Below, piece by piece: positions 32,362 through 40,384 of a stretch of DNA of 41,740 nt. The position numbers and the translations under genes are program-made. Within the stretch, counting starts at the first letter, position 1. Every line of letters begins with the position of its first letter. A model generated the notes under the pieces. It made no database searches. It saw only the letters and a program-made list of their open reading frames with translations, and was not told where the DNA came from. The stretch is from an uncultured Lachnospiraceae bacterium (GTDB taxonomy: Bacteria; Bacillota; Clostridia; Lachnospirales; Lachnospiraceae): contig CAJURT010000008.1 of NCBI GenBank assembly GCA_910588875.1, positions 1 to 41,740 of the forward strand, given 5' to 3'.

Positions 32362-32390
32362 TTGCCAAATCCCTGAGGATTTGCTATGAT
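32362..32390 (+). promoter_or_regulatory. Promoter of rpmB
   Basis: TTGCCA (32362-32367), 17-base spacer, TATGAT (32385-32390), 54 bases before the start codon. Divergent from the ATP-grasp operon promoter about 95 bases away. Confidence 0.65.
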
Positions 32391-32444
32391 ACATATGTTG
32401 TGTTTTCCATATTGGAAAAATCGTATGGTTAAGGAGGTGCGATC

Positions 32445-32630
32445 ATGGCGAAATGTGCGATTTGTCAAAAGGCTGCTCACTTCGGCAATAACGTCAGTCA
32501 TTCCCATAGAAGATCCAATGCGATCTGGAAAGCGAATGTGAAGTCTGTCAAAGTCAAAGTCAACGGCGGCGCTAAAAAGATGTACGTATGTACTTCCTGC
32601 CTGCGTTCTGGCTTAGTAGAGAGAGCTTAA
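32445..32630 (+). CDS. rpmB: 50S ribosomal protein L28
   Basis: A 61-residue large-subunit protein. MAKCAICQKAAHFGNNVSHS is the family start, with a zinc-ribbon CAIC and, near the end, CTSC (C-x2-C twice). SHRRSNAIWKANV and the C-terminal LRSGLVERA are typical. A strong AAGGAGGTG precedes the ATG and a good terminator follows 12 bases after the stop. It is a single-gene transcript. Confidence 0.97.
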   Translation: MAKCAICQKAAHFGNNVSHSHRRSNAIWKANVKSVKVKVNGGAKKMYVCTSCLRSGLVERA

Positions 32631-32642
32631 GGTAGATGAAAA

Positions 32643-32674
32643 AGGACTGTCCGTAAGGGCAGTCCTCTTTTTTA
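32643..32674 (+). terminator. Terminator of rpmB
   Basis: AGGACTGTCC (32643-32652) pairs with GGGCAGTCCT (32657-32666; one G-T pair) around a GTAA loop, followed by C and a run of T. Confidence 0.85.
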
Positions 32675-32696
32675 TGCGCAAGCCCGCATAGGGAAG

Positions 32697-32724
32697 TTTG
32701 CTGCTGAGTGTTTTCAGCAGCAAA
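32697..32724 (-). terminator. Hairpin overlapping the stop codon of the 45-residue gene
   Basis: TTTGCTGCTGA and TCAGCAGCAAA form an 11-base perfect stem with a 6-base loop. On the minus strand the left arm includes the last codons and stop (32714-32716) of the small membrane protein. No T-run follows directly, so it may protect the 3' end or act together with the next hairpin. Confidence 0.45.
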
Positions 32725-32851
32725 ACAAATGATAGCCTAATACCAGGCAGCCAATAATAAAAATCAGGGTTGAGAGGGTTTCCGGAATAAACAGAAGAAG
32801 CGTCATTCCGATCCCAAAGCAGAACAGCATCAATCCAAAGACCCGCTTCAT
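32714..32851 (-). CDS. Small hydrophobic membrane protein, 45 residues
   Basis: Begins MKRVFGL and ends GYHLFCC. Two hydrophobic stretches (about 5-22 and 27-42) flank a short IPET turn, so it is a small hairpin-type membrane protein. GGAGG sits five bases before the ATG, and the gene lies 48 bases after gerW on the same strand, so it is probably the last gene of the DUF2953-gerW transcript. A stop-overlapping hairpin follows. Function unknown; the cysteine pair at the end may be surface exposed or modified. A longer frame in another register here (32613-32867) is a shadow. Confidence 0.72.
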   Translation of the reverse strand: MKRVFGLMLFCFGIGMTLLLFIPETLSTLIFIIGCLVLGYHLFCC

Positions 32852-32899
32852 AAGAACCTCCGGCCATATCCTTCTGCTCTCAGTATATGCAGCAGCAGC

Positions 32900-33307
32900 C
32901 TATTCCATGCCTGCCATGTCCTCTGCCGCCATCTCCTCCGCCGCTTTGATGGCTTCCGGGGATATTCCTTTCTTCTTCCCGTCGGTAAACTTGCTTACAA
33001 TGTCCGGAACCATATCGAGCACCTTGGTTACTGCATCCTGCTGCTTGACATTAACCAGGCGCGTCACACCGTTCTGGATCACCAAAACCGCGCTGGGGCT
33101 CATCTTGGCGCTTAGCCCGCCGCCTCCGTTGTGCTTCGCATTGTCCGAAAAAGATCCTGCCGCCATGCCGCAGGTCACATCCACCAGCGGGAGAATGATG
33201 GCATCGTCGATTTTTACCGCTTCCCCCACCACTGTCTTTGTTGTCACAAACTGATCCATCCCTCTGAACAAGGCTTCCACCGTTGCACTAAAATGATTCT
33301 CTGACAT
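32900..33307 (-). CDS. gerW: GerW/YtfJ family sporulation protein
   Basis: A 135-residue protein of the YtfJ family, named for a role in spore germination in Bacillus subtilis. Typical parts are the N-terminal VVGEAVKIDDAIILPLVDV, the glycine-rich GGGGLSAKMSPSAVLVI and a C-terminal helix. In B. subtilis ytfJ is next to ytfI (DUF2953), and a DUF2953 gene lies 39 bases upstream here. This is good support for a spore-forming host. Confidence 0.92.
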   Translation of the reverse strand: MSENHFSATVEALFRGMDQFVTTKTVVGEAVKIDDAIILPLVDVTCGMAAGSFSDNAKHNGGGGLSAKMSPSAVLVIQNGVTRLVNVKQQDAVTKVLDMVPDIVSKFTDGKKKGISPEAIKAAEEMAAEDMAGME

Positions 33308-33346
33308 ATGATCTCCTTTTCCGTCCTCGTTTTTTGGACATCCTTA

Positions 33347-34399
33347 TTATGCTTCCAGGATTTTTTTCAGCAAAACCCTAAAATTTTTGTCTAGCAGCAT
33401 CCGGACTGCAATAAACAGCACCGTCCCAATACGGATCCTGCCTTTTATCTTCCCCTCACCTTCCAGCAGGGATTCCTCAAATACCGGGATAATCTGCAGC
33501 TTTTTGGCATATAAGCCATAAAATGGGCTGATATACGTCAGCACCTGCCCGGTCTTATAGGGGTCTCCAAACCCAAAACGCACCCTTCCCGACACTTTTA
33601 CAGGAAGCACATGCCTGCAAAGCTTCCACAGCTGCCTTTTCAGCAAACGGTAGGTACGGCGGTTAGCCGGATCTTTAACAAAAGCCTCCAGCTTTTCCTT
33701 TTTCTCTTTGACCCCTGCCAGGGCTTCCTTTATACGTCCCAGCTTTTCCTTCAGTTTATCACAAATCTTTCGGAAAGAAAATCCCCTGTTTTTCCGTTCC
33801 TTTTTTGCTTTCTTTTTTGCCTTCTTTTTTAGTTTCTTTTTTGGTTTCCTTTTAGGCTGTTTTTTTTGTTTCCTGTCAGTAACTTTTTTTGTTGGGGCCG
33901 GTTCCTTTCCCTCTTCCTCACCAGGCACCTCACCATCAGGCACCCCACCATCAGGCACTTCCCCGCCGGGTTCTTCCCTGTCAGCTTCTTTTGTTTCAGT
34001 CACTTCCCCGTCAGGTTCTTTCCCGCCTGCATCCTTTGCTTCCCCTTCGCTGCCCGTTTCCCTGCTGCCTGCCTCTTTTGCCCCATATTCGCCAGCCGGA
34101 TCCTGTTCTTCTGTCTTTTCTTTTCCGAATGCCTTTTCCATCCGGAACACAGGGATTCCCAGGATCCGCACACGTACAGCCAGTTTTTCCTTATATATGG
34201 CCTTCACGGACAGCAAGCGGCAGAGCCAGCTGACCCCGGCCTGCCCCTCTGGCCTGCCGTCATAGCTTATCCGTGCCTGGTAACGGACAGGTACCAGCAG
34301 TACCAGAAACAGTATCACAAGAAGAAAACCAATTATCCCCAACAGGATAAGTCCAATTATCTTGAATATCCCCAACACCGTCCATAGGGCAGTCAGCAT
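33347..34399 (-). CDS. DUF2953 domain protein with charged linker (YtfI-like)
   Basis: A 350-residue protein. An N-terminal membrane helix (about 12-38) is followed by a beta-like segment (VPVRYQARISYDG, GVSWLCRLLSVKA), then a long low-complexity linker: an acidic part rich in EVPDG-like units and GKE/GSE (about 95-165), then a very basic lysine tract (about 170-205). The C-terminal part (about 215-345) has LLKRQLWKLCRHVLPVKVSG and RFGFGDPYKTGQVL, the DUF2953 signature. YtfI is coupled to GerW in sporulating Firmicutes. The linker is unusually long and charge-segregated. It overlaps the upstream gene by 7 bases. Confidence 0.85.
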   Translation of the reverse strand: MLTALWTVLGIFKIIGLILLGIIGFLLVILFLVLLVPVRYQARISYDGRPEGQAGVSWLCRLLSVKAIYKEKLAVRVRILGIPVFRMEKAFGKEKTEEQDPAGEYGAKEAGSRETGSEGEAKDAGGKEPDGEVTETKEADREEPGGEVPDGGVPDGEVPGEEEGKEPAPTKKVTDRKQKKQPKRKPKKKLKKKAKKKAKKERKNRGFSFRKICDKLKEKLGRIKEALAGVKEKKEKLEAFVKDPANRRTYRLLKRQLWKLCRHVLPVKVSGRVRFGFGDPYKTGQVLTYISPFYGLYAKKLQIIPVFEESLLEGEGKIKGRIRIGTVLFIAVRMLLDKNFRVLLKKILEA

Positions 34400-34776
34400 A
34401 CTTCACCCCTTACCACGCGTTTTTTCCGGCTGTCAGGGCCTGACTGCTGTTCTGTATGCCCATATGCCATCCCTTCTATCAGATCCCCCAGACAAAACCC
34501 ACCCGTTTTCCGGTACAAATCATCCACGATTCCCCTTGCCACCTCCAGTGCCTCCCAATATGTAACCGCAACCCCTATCACCAAGCCTTCCTGCCTTTGG
34601 CGGGGAAATGCATGCAGCATGGCAGACGGGAGGATCTCAAGGATATTATTCCCATTCTCCGGCGGCATAATCACATAAACCTCCGGCTGCCATCTCTCCT
34701 CCCGCAGCCCCTGGAGGATTGCATACCGGTTTTTCTTTGCCTTTTCTCCCATGTACAGATGTTCATACCAGTTCAT
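34393..34776 (-). CDS. Unknown protein, 127 residues
   Basis: Not recognised. It starts MNWYEHLYMGEKAKKNRY and includes LREERWQPEVYVIMPPENG, IVDDLYRKTGG and a basic C-terminus. No membrane segment. It overlaps the upstream unknown gene by 14 bases and the DUF2953 gene downstream by 7 bases, so all three are probably translated as a unit and may serve sporulation, but this is only context. Confidence 0.75.
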   Translation of the reverse strand: MNWYEHLYMGEKAKKNRYAILQGLREERWQPEVYVIMPPENGNNILEILPSAMLHAFPRQRQEGLVIGVAVTYWEALEVARGIVDDLYRKTGGFCLGDLIEGMAYGHTEQQSGPDSRKKRVVRGEVC

Positions 34777-36073
34777 AACCGTCCATCTCCATCATTTGAA
34801 GCAGCAATTCTATACAGGTTGCCTTTTCTGCCGGGTCGGTACAACAGCTTAAACTGTTGCTGATGTAGCTTTGGAGTTCCTCTGGTGAATGAAAATAGAC
34901 CGGCAGATAAGACAGCGTTGTTGCCATAACCGCCCGCACCACAGGTTTTTGGCAGGAGGCAAAGATGGATTCCAGTTCTGTGAACAGAACTGCCACTTCC
35001 TTCTCCAGTTCCTCCCTTGTGACACATCCCGGCCTGGTATTGTCCTCAAATTCCGCAAAGGGGCTGGTGGACATCAGCATATCCACTTTTGCTGCCAGCT
35101 GGTTCCCCTCATCCCCCTGTCCGTCCCTGCCCAGGGAAAGCCGCTGATATTTTTCGTAATACTCTTCCTGCACCCCCTCCAGATCCGGCAGATATTCACA
35201 CAGTTCTTCCGGGATTTCCCTGATTCCCTGCCTGTATTGGTCTCTCAGGCCCTTTAAAATGGCACTGGCAGCCTGTTCCTCTCCGGCATCCCGCACGGCC
35301 TCCGGCCCCGTCAGGCATAAAAGATAAAGGTCATTTACCATCTGTTCGAGGCAGGTACATGATTCCGAGAGGGCAAGCAGCATATCACCTGCTTCTTCCA
35401 CCTGTTCCCTGGCCTTTTGATAACGGGCCCTGTCCAGTTCTTTAAAGGAAAGAGACTTCAGCTGATCCATAAGCAGGTTCAGTTTCCCATAGCCGCTGCT
35501 GTGCCTTTTGGAATACTCAATCAGGCTGCCGCTCCTCAACAAGTACAGTATCTCGTTAAGCCCTGCAAAACCAGAGCCAATATAAATGGTCAGCGCATCA
35601 TGCACCATACTGAAATACTTCTGCCTTGTAAAACGGACGGGAAGCTGCCGGAGTATCTCATGGATCCTCTGATTCTGGATTGTTGTGTCCCCGGAGGAAG
35701 CCAGGTACCGCATCAAATTCCCTGTCAGTTCCGTTTCCTCCACCTCCACGGCATCTAGCCCGTCATCGTACCTCCGTTCCATCCGGTTCAGCACGTATTC
35801 ATAAATCTGGAACGCATCCGAATAGGCAACTATTGTCTCCATCTCCTGCTTAACTTGCCCGCGGAAATCTTCAATCGCTTCCAAAACCCTGGCATTTTCT
35901 CCCTCCAGGTACCATCCCAGCAGTTCCATATAACGTCCATCCAATGCTCCCTGGCTGATGGTTTCCTCCTTATCCGCCGGCTGCCCTTCAAAATATAAAA
36001 ACAGATTTAAGGCCAGCCGCGCTATGGCACAGCCATAAGCCACAGAGGCAATCCTCTTCCAATTGTGTACCAT
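34763..36073 (-). CDS. Unknown protein, 436 residues, mostly helical
   Basis: Not recognised. A hydrophobic N-terminal stretch (VAYGCAIARLALNLFLYF, about 10-27) could be a membrane or signal anchor. The rest is acidic and helix-rich, with EELCEYLPDLEGVQEEYYEKYQ near the middle and a C-terminal PEELQSYISNSLSCC. No catalytic motif was found. It follows cinA by 11 bases and precedes the 127-residue gene with overlap, so it belongs to the cinA-gerW run. Confidence 0.75.
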   Translation of the reverse strand: MVHNWKRIASVAYGCAIARLALNLFLYFEGQPADKEETISQGALDGRYMELLGWYLEGENARVLEAIEDFRGQVKQEMETIVAYSDAFQIYEYVLNRMERRYDDGLDAVEVEETELTGNLMRYLASSGDTTIQNQRIHEILRQLPVRFTRQKYFSMVHDALTIYIGSGFAGLNEILYLLRSGSLIEYSKRHSSGYGKLNLLMDQLKSLSFKELDRARYQKAREQVEEAGDMLLALSESCTCLEQMVNDLYLLCLTGPEAVRDAGEEQAASAILKGLRDQYRQGIREIPEELCEYLPDLEGVQEEYYEKYQRLSLGRDGQGDEGNQLAAKVDMLMSTSPFAEFEDNTRPGCVTREELEKEVAVLFTELESIFASCQKPVVRAVMATTLSYLPVYFHSPEELQSYISNSLSCCTDPAEKATCIELLLQMMEMDGYELV

Positions 36074-36084
36074 CCTGCACCCCC

Positions 36085-37332
36085 CTATCGGTAATTTTCA
36101 AGAATCGACCTGCGCAACAAATCCAGGGCACGTACCACCGCCATTTCCCGTACCTTATCCCGGTTCCCCTTAAACTGGAACTTTTTCACGGTAACCTTCT
36201 CTTTCATATAAGTGGCAATATACACTAAGCCTACCGGCTTATCCTCCGAACCCCCCTCCGGCCCGGCGATGCCGGTCACCGCCACGCAGGCATCGCAATC
36301 TGCCGCAAATGCCCCGCCGATTGCCATCTCCCGGGCTGTTTCCGGGCTGACTGCCCCATACTTTTTCAGTGTGCTCTTGCTGACATCCAGGTATTTCCGT
36401 TTTGCCTTGTTTGCGTAAGTGATAAATCCTTCCCGGAAGACCTGGGAAGCCCCGGGCACATTGACCAGGCGCCCCGCCAGAAGGCCGCCTGTGCAGGATT
36501 CCGCCGTAGTGACGGTAAGCCCATATTTCCCGAGAAGCTTCACCACTGCCATCTCCAGTGTCTCCTCCTCATGTACGGAATACACGCTGTCCCCAAAGCG
36601 GCGCCTGATCTCCTTGACGATTGGCTTGGCTAAACGCTTTGCTTCCTCCTCGCTCTTCCCGCAGGCTGTCACCCGCAGATGGACCTCCCCTGTCTTGGCA
36701 TAGGTTGCAATCGTGGGATTGGTCTGTTTGTCTATCAGATCCAAAAGTTCTGCCTCCACCTGGCTTTCCCCCACGCCGCAGATCTTCACCATCTGGGAAC
36801 GTAATACCTCCGGCTGTTTTTTCTTAAGGTAGGCAAACACCTTCCCCTTAAACAAGGGAATCAGTTCTGACGGCGGGCCTGGCAGCAGGATGGCAGCTTT
36901 CCCCTCTTTTTCCAGAATCAGCCCCGGCGCAGTGCCATTATCGTTATCCAGGACGATAGCCCCTTCCGGAACCTGGGCCTGTTTCCAGTTGTTGTCCGGA
37001 ATTACCTTAAAAATACCGTTTTTAAAGTATTCTTCGATCCTCTTGCGGGTATGGGCATCCTCCTTCAACGGCATTCCCATCACCTCCCCACAGACCTCCT
37101 TCGTCAGGTCATCTTCTGTGGGCCCTAAGCCGCCGGTCAGTATCACCACATCGGAACGCCCCAATGCAATGCGGACCGCCTCTGCCAACCGCTCCCTATT
37201 GTCCCCCACTGTCACCTGGTGGTACATGGACAATCCCAACAGGGCACACTGCTCCGCCAGATATTGCGTGTTGGTATTGACAATGTTCCCCAAAAGCAGT
37301 TCTGTTCCCACCGAAATCAACTCTACAACCAT
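36085..37332 (-). CDS. cinA: Competence/damage-inducible protein A (CinA)
   Basis: A 415-residue protein with an N-terminal MoaB/MoeA-like nucleotide domain (VVELISVGTELLLGNIVNTN, LTGGLGPTEDDLTKEV, LLPGPPSEL) and a C-terminal CinA domain (VTTAESCTGGLLAGRLVNVPG, GIAGPEGGSEDKPVG). The family includes nicotinamide nucleotide amidohydrolase and ADP-ribose pyrophosphatase activities. It lies 27 bases downstream of pgsA, the usual neighbour. Confidence 0.95.
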   Translation of the reverse strand: MVVELISVGTELLLGNIVNTNTQYLAEQCALLGLSMYHQVTVGDNRERLAEAVRIALGRSDVVILTGGLGPTEDDLTKEVCGEVMGMPLKEDAHTRKRIEEYFKNGIFKVIPDNNWKQAQVPEGAIVLDNDNGTAPGLILEKEGKAAILLPGPPSELIPLFKGKVFAYLKKKQPEVLRSQMVKICGVGESQVEAELLDLIDKQTNPTIATYAKTGEVHLRVTACGKSEEEAKRLAKPIVKEIRRRFGDSVYSVHEEETLEMAVVKLLGKYGLTVTTAESCTGGLLAGRLVNVPGASQVFREGFITYANKAKRKYLDVSKSTLKKYGAVSPETAREMAIGGAFAADCDACVAVTGIAGPEGGSEDKPVGLVYIATYMKEKVTVKKFQFKGNRDKVREMAVVRALDLLRRSILENYR

Positions 37333-37359
37333 TTGATATCCGTCCTTCCGTAAATAAAC

Positions 37360-37890
37360 TTATGAAAAAACACTTTTATTTTTTATCACATAGTCTGCCA
37401 GTGAAACAATGGTCAGAACCAGGGCAATCCAGGTACATGCCTGGGTCAGCAGCCACAATACCGGCAGATCCACGATCAGAAGGATCACTGCCAGCATCTG
37501 GAAGGTAGTCTTAAATTTCCCCCAATAGCTGGCAGCGATGACAATCCCCTGTTCCGCCGCCACAAGGCGGACCCCACTGATGATAAATTCCCTGCTGACA
37601 ATCAGGATTACCATCCACGCCGGAAGCTGTTCCAGTTCCACCAGGCAGATCAAGGCCGCACAAACCAACAGCTTATCGGCCAACGGATCCATAAATTTCC
37701 CAAAATTCGTTACCAGGTTGTATTTCCTGGCAATCTTGCCATCCAGCATGTCAGTCAGGCTGGCCACAATAAATATTGCCGCCGCCAGGTATCGGTACAG
37801 GGGTTCCTCCCCATCAAACACCATCAGGGACAGCACAAAAAACGGGATCAGGATCACCCTCAGTACAGTAAGTTTATTCGGCAAATTCAT
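37360..37890 (-). CDS. pgsA: CDP-diacylglycerol-glycerol-3-phosphate 3-phosphatidyltransferase
   Basis: A 176-residue membrane enzyme making phosphatidylglycerol phosphate. The CDP-alcohol phosphotransferase motif DG-x2-AR-x8-G-x3-D-x3-D is present (from DMLDGKIARKYN to FGKFMDPLADK), and the membrane helices are evident. Start 37890 is favoured by GGAGG six bases upstream; 37893 and 37905 also exist in frame. Its start lies within the last 20 or so bases of rimO. Confidence 0.94.
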   Translation of the reverse strand: MNLPNKLTVLRVILIPFFVLSLMVFDGEEPLYRYLAAAIFIVASLTDMLDGKIARKYNLVTNFGKFMDPLADKLLVCAALICLVELEQLPAWMVILIVSREFIISGVRLVAAEQGIVIAASYWGKFKTTFQMLAVILLIVDLPVLWLLTQACTWIALVLTIVSLADYVIKNKSVFS

Positions 37891-39214
37891 CATATACCTC
37901 CCCAATCAGATCATATTCAGCAGCTCCGGTCACCCGCACCCGCACAAAGTCACCGGACATAAAAAGTTCCCCGCTATTTACAAACAGATATCCGTCCACG
38001 CCCGGCGCATCCATGTACGTTCTGGCCACATAAGCCGGTTCATCCGCCACCTTCCCTTCGATCATCACATCCAATATCCGGCCGACCATGGCCTCCGACT
38101 TTTCAAAGGCAATCTCCTGCTGCAGTTCCATCACCTCATCCCGCCGTTTTTCCTTAATCTCCTCGGGAACCTGGCCGGGGAAACCAGCAGCCGGTGTATC
38201 CTCCTCCGCAGAATAGGCAAATACCCCCAGCCGTTCAAATTCCATCTCATCCACAAAAGCCAAAAGTTTTTCATGGTCCTCGTCGGTCTCACCGGGAAAA
38301 CCGGAAATCATGGTAGTCCTTAGGGCAATATCCGGAATCTCCTGCCTCAGCTTCTCCACAATCCGGCGGATTCCTGCCTGGTCTGTCCTACGCCCCATCC
38401 GGCGGAGAATCCCATCGCTGGCATGCTGAATCGGAATGTCCAGGTAATGGCATACTTTTTCTTCACTCCGGATCGTTTCAATCAACTCATCTGTGATTTC
38501 TTCCGGATAACAATACTGAATCCGGATCCAGTAAATCCCCGCAATCCGGGCCAGTTCGTGAAGAAGCTGTGGCAATGCCTTCCTTCCATACAGGTCAACT
38601 CCATACAGGGTGGTTTCCTGGGCAACCAAAATCAATTCCCGCACCCCCCTTTCAGCCAGTTCCCTGGCTTCTGATACCAGCTGTTCCATCGGCACACTGC
38701 GGTAGCTGCCCCGCAGGCTGGGGATAATGCAGTAAGTGCAGTGTTTATCGCAGCCTTCCGCAATCTTTAAAAATGCATAATGCCCGCCGGTAGTGAGCAT
38801 CCGGTTGGCAGACCTCTCCGGAAGCCGGTTTATATCTTTAAAACAGGCCGGCTTGCCTGTCTCTCCCAGCGCCCTCTCCAAAACATGGCTTACCTCATCG
38901 TAGGAGGCAGTGCCCACAATGCCGTCCACCTCCGGGATCTCTTTTAAAATTTCTTCTTTGTAGCGCTGTGCCAGGCAGCCCGTGACAATCAGCACACGGC
39001 ACTTTCCATTCTCCTTCAGCTGCGCCATCTCCAAAATGGTGTTGATGCTCTCTTCCTTGGCATCTCCGATAAAGCAGCAGGTATTGATGATCACCGCCTC
39101 TGCTTCCTGTTCCTCATCCGTGAACGTATGCCCATCCTGGCTCAGTAACCCCAGCATATTTTCAGTATCCACCAGGTTTTTGTCACATCCCAGGGAAATC
39201 ATTAATATCTTCAT
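37874..39214 (-). CDS. rimO: Ribosomal protein S12 methylthiotransferase RimO
   Basis: A 446-residue radical SAM enzyme that adds a methylthio group to an aspartate of S12. It starts MKILMISLGCDKNLVDTE (N-terminal iron-sulfur cysteines in SLGCDKN, NTCCF and VTGCLAQR), with radical SAM GCDKHCTYC. A C-terminal TRAM-like domain is present. Start 39214 has AAGGAG five bases upstream; GTG 39220 is less likely. Confidence 0.95.
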   Translation of the reverse strand: MKILMISLGCDKNLVDTENMLGLLSQDGHTFTDEEQEAEAVIINTCCFIGDAKEESINTILEMAQLKENGKCRVLIVTGCLAQRYKEEILKEIPEVDGIVGTASYDEVSHVLERALGETGKPACFKDINRLPERSANRMLTTGGHYAFLKIAEGCDKHCTYCIIPSLRGSYRSVPMEQLVSEARELAERGVRELILVAQETTLYGVDLYGRKALPQLLHELARIAGIYWIRIQYCYPEEITDELIETIRSEEKVCHYLDIPIQHASDGILRRMGRRTDQAGIRRIVEKLRQEIPDIALRTTMISGFPGETDEDHEKLLAFVDEMEFERLGVFAYSAEEDTPAAGFPGQVPEEIKEKRRDEVMELQQEIAFEKSEAMVGRILDVMIEGKVADEPAYVARTYMDAPGVDGYLFVNSGELFMSGDFVRVRVTGAAEYDLIGEVYDEFAE

Positions 39215-39262
39215 ATGCACTCCTTAGGCAGGCATGGCCCAGGGCCATTGCCTGTGGAAATG

Positions 39263-39300
39263 AAGAAAAAGCCATCTCCACTGAATTCATCTGAGACGGC
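39263..39300 (-). terminator. Terminator of the yicC-gmk-rpoZ transcript
   Basis: On the minus strand GCCGTCTC (39300-39293) pairs with GAGATGGC (39278-39271; one G-T pair) followed by TTTTTC and T-rich sequence, 11 bases past the rpoZ stop. rimO downstream may then have its own promoter, which was not identified. Confidence 0.65.
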
Positions 39301-39310
39301 CCCCTTCCTT

Positions 39311-39691
39311 CTATTCTTCTTCCTGATGTCCCTCTTGATTTTCCCCGGTTTCTGCACCCGTCCGGTCCTTTGCCTCCGGGTTTTGCTCCTGCAGGCCTGC
39401 TGCCTCTGGATTGGGTTCTTTCTGTTCCGGGGTGCCCGCTAAACCCTGTATCTCATTTTCGTCCGAATCCCCGATAATCTTCACTCTCCCGTCATAAATC
39501 TCCTGAATCGCTTCCGACAACGGCTTTTTACCTGCATCACCGGACATGGGATCCGCCTCCTCAATCAGCTGGCGGGCTCGTTTTGCAGAGGCCAGGACGA
39601 TGGAATAACGGCTCTGTACCACCGGCTGCTCCCCTGGTTCTACCCCGCTGTTTACCACATTAATCAAATCTGCATAGGATGGATGTAACAT
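39311..39691 (-). CDS. rpoZ: RNA polymerase omega subunit
   Basis: A 126-residue omega subunit. It starts MLHPSYADLINVVN and has QSRYSIVLASAKRARQLIEE, KPLSEAIQEIYDG and the usual helix layout. The last 40 or so residues are a Gln/Glu/Pro-rich acidic tail that is longer than in most omegas and probably disordered. AAAGGAG precedes the start. It follows gmk, as in most Firmicutes. Confidence 0.93.
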   Translation of the reverse strand: MLHPSYADLINVVNSGVEPGEQPVVQSRYSIVLASAKRARQLIEEADPMSGDAGKKPLSEAIQEIYDGRVKIIGDSDENEIQGLAGTPEQKEPNPEAAGLQEQNPEAKDRTGAETGENQEGHQEEE

Positions 39692-39745
39692 AAAAACTCC
39701 TTTCCAAATCCGTTGTTTTAGTCTTATTATAGATGTCCTCTGCCT

Positions 39746-40366
39746 TTAGAAACGGCACAGTTCTTCCCTGATCCTGGCAATCCATTCCTGGCTGCTGCCG
39801 GTCCGCAGATGCTGTGACTGGATCAGTGCGTGCATCTCAGAGGCACAAACCTCCAGATTATCATTCACCAGGATATAGTCATAATCCTCCATAAATTCCG
39901 CCTCCTCTGCCGCACGTTTCAGGCGGCAGAGGATCACCTCATCTGTCTCTGTCCCTCTCCCCCGCAAACGCTTTTCCAACTCCCCGGCGGACGGGGGCGT
40001 CACAAACAAAAGCAGGGCATCCGGAAACCTTTCCTTCACCTTCAGGGCCCCCTGGATCTCAATCTCAAGGATCACATCCCTGCCTGCCTCCATCTGCTCT
40101 AAGACATACTCCTTTGGCGTCCCATAATAATTGCCCACATAACAGGCATACTCTATCAGGGCTTCCTCCTCTATCATCCGTTCAAACTCTTCTTTTGACA
40201 CAAAGAAATACTCTCTGCCATGCTCCTCACCCTCCCGCGGAGGCCTGGTGGTTGCTGAAATGGACAGTGCATACTGTTCCCCGTGCCTTTGCAGAAGTTC
40301 CCTCATCAGTGACCCTTTTCCTGCCCCGGAAAAACCGGATACCACTGCCAATATCCCTTTTTTCAT
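39746..40366 (-). CDS. gmk: Guanylate kinase
   Basis: A 206-residue kinase phosphorylating GMP to GDP. P-loop FSGAGKGSL is near residue 12, with ATTRPPREGEEHGREYFFV for GMP binding and ILEIEIQGALKVK. AGGAG lies seven bases upstream. It follows yicC by 18 bases. No remA (DUF370) gene lies between them. Confidence 0.97.
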   Translation of the reverse strand: MKKGILAVVSGFSGAGKGSLMRELLQRHGEQYALSISATTRPPREGEEHGREYFFVSKEEFERMIEEEALIEYACYVGNYYGTPKEYVLEQMEAGRDVILEIEIQGALKVKERFPDALLLFVTPPSAGELEKRLRGRGTETDEVILCRLKRAAEEAEFMEDYDYILVNDNLEVCASEMHALIQSQHLRTGSSQEWIARIREELCRF

Positions 40367-40384
40367 CTATCTGCTCCTAATTGG

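Noticed and set aside
32613..32867. 84-codon minus-strand frame after gerW
   Set aside because: It is an out-of-frame reading over the 45-residue gene, which has a better ribosome site and membrane-type composition.
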